NCBI GenBank assembly: GCA_947166345.1 | Contig: CAMVDU010000003.1 | Location: forward strand, 51,549 to 115,548 | Source of the DNA: an uncultured Prevotellaceae bacterium | GTDB lineage: Bacteria > Bacteroidota > Bacteroidia > Bacteroidales > Bacteroidaceae | DNA: 64,000 nt | Direction: 5' to 3' | Shown: positions 52,081-58,759 of the stretch, in pieces | Position numbering within the stretch: position 1 is the first letter of the stretch | How the letters are laid out: each line of letters begins with the position of its first letter | Made by a program: the position numbers and the translations under genes | Notes under the pieces: generated by a model | Seen by the model: only the letters and a program-made list of their open reading frames with translations | Database searches by the model: none | Told to the model about the DNA's origin: nothing

Positions 52081-52608
52081 ATGACAGACTTTAAGACCCT
52101 GGCGCAGATGCGCCGTTCACACCGTAAGTTCACTACTCAGGAGATCGATGCTGACGATGTGCGTCTCATCCTGAGGGCTGCCCTCATGTCGCCTACATCC
52201 AAGAGTCAGCGTGCCTGGCAGTTTGTGGTGGTTGACGACAAGACCGACCTCGAGAAACTCTCTGATGCCAAGGAGATGGGTGGACAGTTTATTAAAGGCG
52301 CACCCCTGGCTATCGTCGTTTTGGGCGACCCCGTGCAGAACGACTGCTGGGTAGAGGATGGCAGCATTGCAGCTATCTCCATGCAGTATCAGGCAGAGGA
52401 TCTGGGCCTGGGCTCCTGTTGGGTGCAGATGCGTGGTCGTGGCCTCTCTGACGGCACTTCAGCCGACACCGTCATCCGTGGCATCCTCGACATCCCTGAG
52501 AACCTCTCTGTACTCTGTGTCCTTGCCTTCGGCCACAAGGCCGACGAGCGCCAGCCGCAGAACGAAGATAAACTGAAGTGGGAGAACGTGCACCTGGGAA
52601 AATTTTAG
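52081..52608 (+). CDS. Nitroreductase family flavoprotein
   Basis: A 175-residue FMN-dependent oxidoreductase with the RRSHRKFTTQEID N-terminus (FMN-phosphate-binding Arg/Ser), AALMSPTSKSQRAWQFVVV, and GLGSCWVQMRGR. It would reduce quinones, nitro compounds or similar substrates with NAD(P)H; the natural substrate is unknown. The 75-codon extension of the track runs through the FemAB-like gene's start and promoter and is not used. A 9-mer array follows before the DUF2520 gene. Confidence 0.9.
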   Translation: MTDFKTLAQMRRSHRKFTTQEIDADDVRLILRAALMSPTSKSQRAWQFVVVDDKTDLEKLSDAKEMGGQFIKGAPLAIVVLGDPVQNDCWVEDGSIAAISMQYQAEDLGLGSCWVQMRGRGLSDGTSADTVIRGILDIPENLSVLCVLAFGHKADERQPQNEDKLKWENVHLGKF

Positions 52609-52657
52609 TCTTATAAGTCCCATAGGCCCTATAGGACCTATTAGCCCCATTAGCCCT
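52609..52657. repeat. 9-mer array GCCCTATAG/GCCCCATTA between nitroreductase and DUF2520 gene
   Basis: Five to six 9-base units run from the nitroreductase stop to the next ATG at 52658. Confidence 0.85.
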
Positions 52658-53443
52658 ATGAATATCGTCTTTATCGGTGCCGGCCGTTTGGCTACCAATC
52701 TTGCGAAAGCCCTTCATGAGAAGGGCCACACCATTACCGCTGTCTATAGTCGCACGCAGGCTTCTGCCGATGCCTTATGCAGTGTGGTCGGTGGTTTCCC
52801 CACCGACAGCCTCTCTGCTCTCCCTTCAACAGCCGATGCGTTCATCATTGCCATCAAGGACGCTGCGCTTACGACTGTCATCCCCCTCTTAGCGCAGGGC
52901 AGAACAGACCAGTGCTTCCTACATACAGCCGGCTCCATGCCGCTGTCGGTATTCGAAGGCCACGCCCCTCATGCCGGTGTGTTCTATCCCATGCAGACCT
53001 TCTCCAAAGAACGTGCTGTCAGTTTCGCTCATCTTCCCATCTTTCTTGAGGCCACTGATGAGTCAACCCTCTCTCTTGCGGAGACGCTCGCCCGCAGTAT
53101 CAGCGACAATGTCAGACCGTTATCGTCTGATCAACGCCGCTACCTGCATCTGGCGGCTGTCTTTGCCTGCAACTTCGTCAACCACTGTTATGCGCTCTCT
53201 GCCGAGATTCTGCAGCGTCATGATATTCCTTTCGATGTCATGCAACCCCTCATTGACGAAACGGCAGAGAAAATAAAGACACTCTCACCACGTGAAGCAC
53301 AGACGGGACCTGCCGTCCGTTATGATGAGAATGTCATCAACGCACAGATGGACCTACTCCGTGATGATCCTTCTATGCAAGAATTATACGCTCTGATGAG
53401 CAAAAGTATTCACCAATTCGGAATAGATACGCTGAACAGGTAG
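52658..53443 (+). CDS. DUF2520 / ProC-like NAD(P)-binding protein
   Basis: A 261-residue Rossmann-fold protein: MNIVFIGAGRLATNLAKALHEKGHTITAVYSR is the dinucleotide-binding unit, and the C-terminal helical domain (LAAVFACNFVNHCYALSAEILQRHDIPFD) is the DUF2520 domain. It resembles pyrroline-5-carboxylate reductase and 6-phosphogluconate-dehydrogenase-like enzymes; the reaction is unknown. Its final 60 bases overlap the 3' end of maf on the opposite strand, and both C-termini look intact. Confidence 0.88.
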   Translation: MNIVFIGAGRLATNLAKALHEKGHTITAVYSRTQASADALCSVVGGFPTDSLSALPSTADAFIIAIKDAALTTVIPLLAQGRTDQCFLHTAGSMPLSVFEGHAPHAGVFYPMQTFSKERAVSFAHLPIFLEATDESTLSLAETLARSISDNVRPLSSDQRRYLHLAAVFACNFVNHCYALSAEILQRHDIPFDVMQPLIDETAEKIKTLSPREAQTGPAVRYDENVINAQMDLLRDDPSMQELYALMSKSIHQFGIDTLNR

Positions 53444-53983
53444 GCCCATTACATTGAAATAGCTCCCTTGAAGTGCTGTCACGCCAATATAGCCAATCCA
53501 CTCCTGGATGCCATAGGCGCCGGCCTTGTCGAAGGGACGATAGCAGTCAATGTAATGGGCTATCTCTTCCTCTGAGAGCTGTTTGAACGTTACATCAGTG
53601 GTGACAGAGAACGCACGCTGACACGTGGCAGTAGTGAGACAGACACCTGTAGTCACCTGATGGGTACGACCGCTGAGTTTCAGGAGCATTCGTCGGGCAT
53701 CAGCAGCATCAACAGGTTTTCCCATGACTTCATCATCGACAATCACAACTGTATCGGCTGTGATGATCAAATCATGGGAATCCATCTGCTGCCGATAGGC
53801 ATCAGCCTTTTCCCTGGCAATATACTCCGCAATGTCAGTCACAGGCAGATTGGCAGGGTAGGACTCTGCGATATCGGGGAGCACTTTCACCTCGAAGGGA
53901 ATATCCAAACCTGCCAGCAACTCACGGCGTCGCGGGGAGTTGCTGGCAAGGATAATATGGTAGTCTTTCAGATTGTCAAGCAT
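53384..53983 (-). CDS. maf: Maf-like nucleoside-triphosphate pyrophosphatase
   Basis: A 199-residue enzyme that hydrolyses non-canonical nucleoside triphosphates (dTTP/UTP type in the YhdE group). LASNSPRRRELLAGL is the N-terminal substrate-binding motif and the C-terminus (DKAGAYGIQEWIGYIGVTALQGSYFNVMGLPV) is typical. The track's start 27 codons earlier lies in a 9-mer array and the 3' end of kdsC, so ATG 53983 is used. Same strand and 58 bp from kdsC; the 3' end overlaps the convergent DUF2520 gene. Confidence 0.92.
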   Translation of the reverse strand: MLDNLKDYHIILASNSPRRRELLAGLDIPFEVKVLPDIAESYPANLPVTDIAEYIAREKADAYRQQMDSHDLIITADTVVIVDDEVMGKPVDAADARRMLLKLSGRTHQVTTGVCLTTATCQRAFSVTTDVTFKQLSEEEIAHYIDCYRPFDKAGAYGIQEWIGYIGVTALQGSYFNVMGLPVQRIYSELVNTFAHQSV

Positions 53984-53998
53984 GGTTTTTTGATTTTT

Positions 53999-54032
53999 CG
54001 AAGCCCTCGAAGCCCTCGAAGCCCTCGAGGGC
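53999..54032. repeat. 9-mer array CGAAGCCCT between maf and kdsC
   Basis: Three nearly identical CGAAGCCCT units and a degenerate fourth. Confidence 0.85.
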
Positions 54033-54041
54033 GCTATGAGC

Positions 54042-54560
54042 TTACCAGCCGAAGGCGGTGGCATTCATTTGCCAAAGGCCCTGGGCACGAAGTGTTTGTT
54101 CTATCACATCGCGGGCACAGCCATGTCCGCCAATACGACTGCTGACATAGAGACTTACTTCACGAACCTCTGTGCAGGCATCCTTGGGACACACAGGACA
54201 GCCTACGCGTCGCATAATCTCTAAGTCTGGTATATCATCACCCATGTACATCACCTCTTCATCCTTTAAGCCATACTGCTGAAGAAAAGACTCATAGGTC
54301 TTGATTTTAACGGCACAGCCCAGATAGATATCGGTAAGGCCAAGACCCTCGTATCTGACGCGGATGGCATTGACATTGGCCCCCGTCATGATGGCAACAC
54401 GCAAGCCCAGTTTAATAGCCAACTGCAGGGCATAACCGTCCTTGATATTGACTGTACGAAGAGGAAGACCATCGGCTGCCAGCGTGATGGTCTCGGAAGA
54501 CAAAACGCCGTCAACATCGAAGATGATGGCACGAATCTTTGATAGGTCGTAGTTTATCAT
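54042..54560 (-). CDS. kdsC: KdsC-like 3-deoxy-manno-octulosonate-8-phosphate phosphatase
   Basis: A 172-residue HAD-IIIA phosphatase without a cap domain, which makes free Kdo for lipopolysaccharide. Motifs: AIIFDVDGVLSSE (nucleophile), NIKDGYALQLAIKLGLRVAIMTG (motif II Thr), VMYMGDDIPDLEIMRRVG (acidic pair). Start ATG 54560 is used instead of the track's TTG 18 bases upstream, which falls in the conserved GCTACCGCC tail of a repeat. Followed by maf in the same operon. Confidence 0.9.
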   Translation of the reverse strand: MINYDLSKIRAIIFDVDGVLSSETITLAADGLPLRTVNIKDGYALQLAIKLGLRVAIMTGANVNAIRVRYEGLGLTDIYLGCAVKIKTYESFLQQYGLKDEEVMYMGDDIPDLEIMRRVGCPVCPKDACTEVREVSLYVSSRIGGHGCARDVIEQTLRAQGLWQMNATAFGW

Positions 54561-54564
54561 ATCA

Positions 54565-54607
54565 ACGGCGGTAGCCAATTATTCACTATTCACTATTCAC
54601 TTTTGTC
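54565..54607. repeat. GTGAATA array with conserved tail, copy 4 (inverted)
   Basis: In inverted orientation: ACGGCGGTAGCCAATTATTCAC followed by TATTCAC, TATTCAC and TTTTGTC units. It separates the acidic-tail protein from kdsC. Confidence 0.82.
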
Positions 54608-54610
54608 TTT

Positions 54611-55417
54611 TCACTCTTCCCCATACTCCGCCATGTTCTCGGCTTCCTCGTCGGGATCGGCGCTGCCCAGATCCATCATGGTTGAGTAGTTGTCCTCAGT
54701 GATCTCGTCATCGTTGGGATCGTCAATCTCGATGTCGTCATCCTCGTCGGGCTTGTTATAGTTGTCTTCAATCTCAACATCGGCATCCTCGTCCTCCTCG
54801 TCAGACGATGAGGCAAACTTCATGCGCGGTTTTTCTGTTTCAGGCTTCAGCTTGGCAAAGATGGCCTCCACCCATGTGCCTTTGGCAACCTCCAATACCT
54901 CGAAGCCGTCCTCAACTTTCTTCTCGTACATGCCGCCCTTCTTGTGGAGACGGTCTTTGGGAAGGGTCGTGGTGGAGATGTCAAAGCCACTCTCAATAAT
55001 GTCCTTGATGCTCTGTGACAGTGAGTCCCAGCCGCCTCCGAAGTTCCTGTCAAGAACCTCCATCAGTTTGGCTGCTGTGATGTGACGGATATTCTCGTAG
55101 GTCAGGTCCGTGACACGAACGATGGGGCGCTTCTTGATGGCCCAGGTCACCTTCGTCTGGTCATCAATCTTCACTGTTCCTACTTTATAGCCCTGCTTCT
55201 CGTATTTCTCCTTAACGATGGGCAGGTCCACTTTGATTTCCTCTATCATAAACGCCGAACGGATAATGTCGATATAGTGACGCAGGTTCTCCTTGATCTC
55301 TATGTCTTTTTCGGCATTGTCGCACATGCGGAAGATATCGTTTTCTTGTACGTCCCATACGCTGCTCTTCGTTAGTGTCTTCAGCGTAAGTACTTTCTTT
55401 CCAGTCTGTTGCTCCAT
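54611..55417 (-). CDS. DUF5606-like protein with acidic tail
   Basis: A 268-residue soluble protein. The first ~170 residues form an ordered domain (KKVLTLKTLTKSSVWDVQENDIFRMCDNAEKDIEIK; later RVTDLTYENIRHITAAKLMEVLDRNFG), after which comes a ~65-residue tail of Asp and Glu (SSSDEEDEDADVEIEDNY). I am unsure of the family; it resembles Bacteroidota hypothetical proteins of DUF5606 type, conserved next to maf/kdsC-type genes. The acidic tail may bind basic partners. Promoter TATCTTTG at 55449-55456. Confidence 0.6.
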   Translation of the reverse strand: MEQQTGKKVLTLKTLTKSSVWDVQENDIFRMCDNAEKDIEIKENLRHYIDIIRSAFMIEEIKVDLPIVKEKYEKQGYKVGTVKIDDQTKVTWAIKKRPIVRVTDLTYENIRHITAAKLMEVLDRNFGGGWDSLSQSIKDIIESGFDISTTTLPKDRLHKKGGMYEKKVEDGFEVLEVAKGTWVEAIFAKLKPETEKPRMKFASSSDEEDEDADVEIEDNYNKPDEDDDIEIDDPNDDEITEDNYSTMMDLGSADPDEEAENMAEYGEE

Positions 55418-55448
55418 AGTAAAATGATTTTCTGTTTCTTTTCGCTTG

Positions 55449-55456
55449 CAAAGATA
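55449..55456 (-). promoter_or_regulatory. Promoter of acidic-tail protein gene
   Basis: TATCTTTG on the minus strand, 31 bases before the ATG, head to head with the rarA-side promoter. Confidence 0.7.
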
Positions 55457-55499
55457 TGAAATTATTATGAATATGAATCATGAATTATAATTTTTTTTG

Positions 55500-55507
55500 T
55501 ATCTTTG
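55500..55507 (+). promoter_or_regulatory. Upstream promoter of the rarA region
   Basis: TATCTTTG; about 10 bases further on a small ORF begins at 55517. A second promoter lies at 55583. Confidence 0.65.
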
Positions 55508-55516
55508 CCATCAAAA

Positions 55517-55585
55517 ATGGCGAACTTACTCCGTCTCGGCAAAAAAAAGAACATATTCTTTTGTTTTGCTCTCGACTTTTCGTAA
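55517..55585 (+). CDS. Candidate small leader ORF, 22 codons
   Basis: ATG at 55517 follows a TATCTTTG promoter by about 10 bases and reads MANLLRLGKKKNIFFCFALDFS to a TAA at 55583-55585, which is part of the next -7 promoter. It contains a run of eight A. Such a short ORF may be chance, and no homology is claimed. Confidence 0.25.
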   Translation: MANLLRLGKKKNIFFCFALDFS

Positions 55586-55590
55586 CTTTG
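55583..55590 (+). promoter_or_regulatory. rarA -7 promoter element
   Basis: TAACTTTG, 10 bases before ATG 55601: a very short leader. Confidence 0.75.
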
Positions 55591-55600
55591 CACCAAAAAT

Positions 55601-56911
55601 ATGTCAGAACCTTTAGCAGAACGTCTCAGACCCCGCACACTCGACGATTATATCGGTCAACAACACCTAGTAGGCGAGGGCGCTGTACTCCGGAAGATGA
55701 TTGATTCCGGACATATCTCCTCGTTTATCCTCTGGGGACCCCCGGGTGTGGGTAAGACCACGCTGGCACAGATCATTGCCCATCGTTTGGAAACACCGTT
55801 CTATACGCTTTCGGCTGTCACCAGCGGCGTGAAGGATGTACGTGATGTCATCGAACGGGCCCAGAAGGGGCGTTTCTTCAACGAGGCTTCTCCCATTCTT
55901 TTCATTGACGAAATCCACCGCTTCTCAAAGTCCCAGCAAGACTCGTTGTTGGGTGCTGTGGAGCGTGGTATCGTCACCCTCATTGGTGCCACCACTGAGA
56001 ATCCTTCGTTTGAGGTCATCCGTCCGTTGCTCTCACGCTGTCAGCTCTACGTGCTGAAGTCGTTGGAGAAAGACGATCTCCTCAAACTCCTTCAGCGTGC
56101 CATCACTACTGATATCGTTCTCAAAGAACGTCATATTGTTCTTCAGGAGACAGGTGCCCTCCTCCGTTACAGCGGGGGTGATGCCCGCAAACTGCTGAAT
56201 ATCCTGGAACTGGTGGTAGAAAGCGCCGGAAACTCCGGTGAATCCGGAAATTCCGGAGAATCCGGAAATTCCGGAATCGTCATCACCGATCAGTCAGTTG
56301 AGGCTTGCCTTCAGCAGAATCCCTTGGCCTACGACAAGGATGGTGAGATGCACTACGACATCATCTCGGCCTTTATCAAGAGCATACGCGGTTCCGACCC
56401 CGATGCCGCCCTCTATTGGATGGCCCGTATGATTGAGGGGGGCGAAGATCCTCAGTTCATTGCGCGCCGCATGGTCATCTCAGCATCCGAGGATATCGGT
56501 CTGGCTAACCCCAACGCCTTGCTGTTGGCTAATGCCACCTTCGATACTGTGATGAAGATAGGTTGGCCAGAAGCCCGTATTGCGCTGGGTGAGTGTGCTG
56601 TTTATTTGGCTACGTCACCCAAGAGTAACTCTGCCTATCTGGGCATTGATGCAGCTCTGGCACTGGTGCGTCAGACGGGTAACCAGCCCGTACCCCTTCA
56701 TCTGCGTAATGCGCCCACCTCACTCATGAAAGATCTGGGCTATAGCGATGGCTATCAATACCCTCATGATTTCCCGGGTCATTTCACGCCCCAGCAGTAT
56801 ATGCCTGATGCCCTGCAGGATCAGCGTCTCTGGCACGGACAACACAGCCCCTCAGAAGAGAAACTGTACCAGCGCATGGTCAACTACTGGGGCAAGCGGT
56901 TTGAAAGTTGA
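55601..56911 (+). CDS. rarA: Replication-associated recombination protein A
   Basis: A 436-residue AAA+ ATPase (MgsA/WRNIP1 family) acting at stalled forks. Motifs: LRPRTLDDYIGQQHLVGEGAVL start, Walker A GPPGVGKTTLAQ, Walker B FIDEIHRFSKSQQ, sensor ATTENPSFEV, and the C-terminal tetramerisation part (AYLGIDAALALVRQTGNQPVPLHLRNAP). A Gly/Ser/Asn/Glu loop (SAGNSGESGNSGESGNSG, about residues 208-226) is encoded by a 9-mer TCCGGA array and is an insertion relative to the family. Two promoters precede the gene. Confidence 0.95.
   Translation: MSEPLAERLRPRTLDDYIGQQHLVGEGAVLRKMIDSGHISSFILWGPPGVGKTTLAQIIAHRLETPFYTLSAVTSGVKDVRDVIERAQKGRFFNEASPILFIDEIHRFSKSQQDSLLGAVERGIVTLIGATTENPSFEVIRPLLSRCQLYVLKSLEKDDLLKLLQRAITTDIVLKERHIVLQETGALLRYSGGDARKLLNILELVVESAGNSGESGNSGESGNSGIVITDQSVEACLQQNPLAYDKDGEMHYDIISAFIKSIRGSDPDAALYWMARMIEGGEDPQFIARRMVISASEDIGLANPNALLLANATFDTVMKIGWPEARIALGECAVYLATSPKSNSAYLGIDAALALVRQTGNQPVPLHLRNAPTSLMKDLGYSDGYQYPHDFPGHFTPQQYMPDALQDQRLWHGQHSPSEEKLYQRMVNYWGKRFES
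56226..56277. repeat. In-frame 9-mer array inside rarA
   Basis: Six 9-base units of CCGGAAATT/CCGGTGAAT/CCGGAGAAT, the same word as the spacer at 47111-47155. Confidence 0.9.
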
Positions 56912-56921
56912 TAAGGTAAAA

Positions 56922-56967
56922 GTGAATAGTGAATAGTGAATAGTGAATAATTTGCTACCGCCGTGGA
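56922..56967. repeat. GTGAATA array with conserved tail, copy 5
   Basis: Four perfect GTGAATA units followed by AATTTGCTACCGCCGTGG, the clearest copy of the composite element, 10 bases after the rarA stop. Confidence 0.9.
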
Positions 56968-56986
56968 GGTCTACAAGTCTATTGTC

Positions 56987-57018
56987 TAAACTCCTACACT
57001 CCTAAACTCCTAAACTCA
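56987..57018. repeat. 8-mer array ACTCCTAA
   Basis: ACTCCTAC, ACTCCTAA, ACTCCTAA and a partial unit; the complement of the TTAGGAGT array at 3528-3558. Confidence 0.85.
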
Positions 57019-57021
57019 ACA

Positions 57022-57057
57022 AATCCCCGCCCTGTTCATTGTGAACGGAGCGGGGAT
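57022..57057. terminator. Hairpin between rarA and the SusCD operon end
   Basis: AATCCCCGC pairs with GCGGGGATT, with an inner GTTCA-TTG-TGAAC stem. Probably terminates the convergent rarA and SusCD transcripts; the T tracts are weak. Confidence 0.65.
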
Positions 57058-57079
57058 TCTGTTATGAGAGAGTAGGGGA

Positions 57080-58738
57080 TTACTTACGCCAGCGGGGATC
57101 ACCTGCACTTGACTTACGTGCATCAGCATCTGCTCCAAGGGTGAAGTCAGCACTGGCAGCATTGGCAAATTCAGGATCGGCTACTGTGCCTTCTGTATCA
57201 AACCAAGCGATGGTGGCATCAGCACCAGTACCGGCAGCTGTCAGGTTCTGGCAGTTCCAGTAGAAGTTGTTCCTCAGCGTTGGTGTTGGGTCTGAACTGG
57301 CCTGGTTGGTGAAACCGCGCTTATAGGTTGTGCCTACAACAACGTTATTGGTGAATGTCAGTTTGTTACCGGCAAAGCGCACATAAAGCAGACGATAATT
57401 GGCAGCACCAGCTTCATTGCCTGCACCCACATTGTAGAGTGTACACTGGTCAACGGTGACAACGGGACCTGCTTCACCTGTGAAACTGCCTGATGCATCG
57501 TCAATACGTATGAAGTCACGAACACTGGCAACAGTGTAGAAGGTGCTGTTGGTCAGGTTAATCTCACGGGGCAGACCCTTACGGCTGTCGATGAAGTCAC
57601 CACCGCTACACTCAATACCGTGGATGATACAGTTGTTGAAGTTAATGGCACTCACGATAGCCTGAACATTCAGGTAGATGAGACCCTTACCGTCAGTGCG
57701 TCCAAAGATTTCGCAGTTTTGGATGTCCAAAGCACCAAATTCTACACCTGCTGCAGCCTGATCAAGCTTGTAGTTGAAAATCTGGTCAGCGCTACCGTTG
57801 TCAGTACCGTTGATGATAACCTGACTCATGTTAAGACCGGCACCGTCGTATAGTTCGAAACGACCCTTGATGACAGGCTGATCTGTTGGATAGATACCCT
57901 TGATGGTGATGGTCTTTAAGATCTTCACTGCACCGGTAGATATCAGTTCGCCAGTTTCATCGTCATAAACGGCATTCAGTCGGTAGGTTCCTCCATAGAG
58001 GGCAAACACGTCACCTTCTTCAGCTTCTTCGAGGGCAGCCTTCAGGTCATCGGTGTCGTGCAGGATGATAGCTCCTTCGAGATCGGCAATCGTTGTGAAG
58101 TTACGGTTACCGCATTGCTTACCATTATAATATAGATAGGCGGTATAGTCCGTTTCAGGGGTAAGACCGTTGATGGTAGCTTCTCCTGCCTCTGCTTCTT
58201 CAGGAGTCACCTCATGGGTGATGTCACCCACGACAATGGTAGAAACGCTGAATCCTTCCTCGGCTTCCCATCTGAGCGTGACGCTGCGGTCAGCAATGTC
58301 AGAGGGCTTGGGAGCCTTCAGAAACTGCTTCGTATTCGTTTTGAAGTAGGCTCCGTTCCAGGTAGAAGTGCGGCTTTCATTGTCGGCTGTGATAGCCTGC
58401 ACATACACTGTATATTGGGTGTCGAAGAAGAGCCCGTCGATCAGAACAGGAATCTGGTCTTCTGTAATACCCTCAATCGCCTTGGCAGGTGTAGCTGTCA
58501 GGTTATATGACATGCTGTCCTCTGCAAACACCAGCAGATTGTAGCTTGTGGCCTTTGCCGACGGTGTCCACTTGATGATTGCACTTGTCTCTTGCACATT
58601 GGAAGCCTCGAGGTTGATGGGTGAGAGGTTACGGCTAAGCTCATAGCTTGTAATCTCCTCGCTCTGGTCGCTACATGCTGTGAAAGCTGCTGCAGCAACA
58701 CCTAACGTGCATAATGTTAATATTTTAATCGTTTTCAT
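57080..58738 (-). CDS. Secreted DUF4957/DUF5123 lipoprotein of a SusCD locus
   Basis: A 552-residue surface-type lipoprotein: signal sequence with lipobox AAAFTAC (Cys ~22). Two fibronectin-III-like domains (~residues 40-130 and 135-215) are followed by a right-handed beta-helix-like region (DUF4957, ~220-430; LKAALEEAEEGDVFALYGGTYRL) and a C-terminal DUF5123 segment (NNFYWNCQNL...). Such proteins occur in pectin- and other glycan-utilisation loci and may bind the glycan at the surface; catalysis is not evident. Third gene of the susC-susD operon. Confidence 0.85.
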   Translation of the reverse strand: MKTIKILTLCTLGVAAAAFTACSDQSEEITSYELSRNLSPINLEASNVQETSAIIKWTPSAKATSYNLLVFAEDSMSYNLTATPAKAIEGITEDQIPVLIDGLFFDTQYTVYVQAITADNESRTSTWNGAYFKTNTKQFLKAPKPSDIADRSVTLRWEAEEGFSVSTIVVGDITHEVTPEEAEAGEATINGLTPETDYTAYLYYNGKQCGNRNFTTIADLEGAIILHDTDDLKAALEEAEEGDVFALYGGTYRLNAVYDDETGELISTGAVKILKTITIKGIYPTDQPVIKGRFELYDGAGLNMSQVIINGTDNGSADQIFNYKLDQAAAGVEFGALDIQNCEIFGRTDGKGLIYLNVQAIVSAINFNNCIIHGIECSGGDFIDSRKGLPREINLTNSTFYTVASVRDFIRIDDASGSFTGEAGPVVTVDQCTLYNVGAGNEAGAANYRLLYVRFAGNKLTFTNNVVVGTTYKRGFTNQASSDPTPTLRNNFYWNCQNLTAAGTGADATIAWFDTEGTVADPEFANAASADFTLGADADARKSSAGDPRWRK

Positions 58739-58759
58739 TGTTTTCTTGTTTTTTATGAG

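Noticed and set aside
53984-54064. Longer N-terminus of maf (RASRASRAS)
   Set aside because: The extension is a translated 9-mer array and overlaps kdsC; the family N-terminus starts at MLDNLKD.
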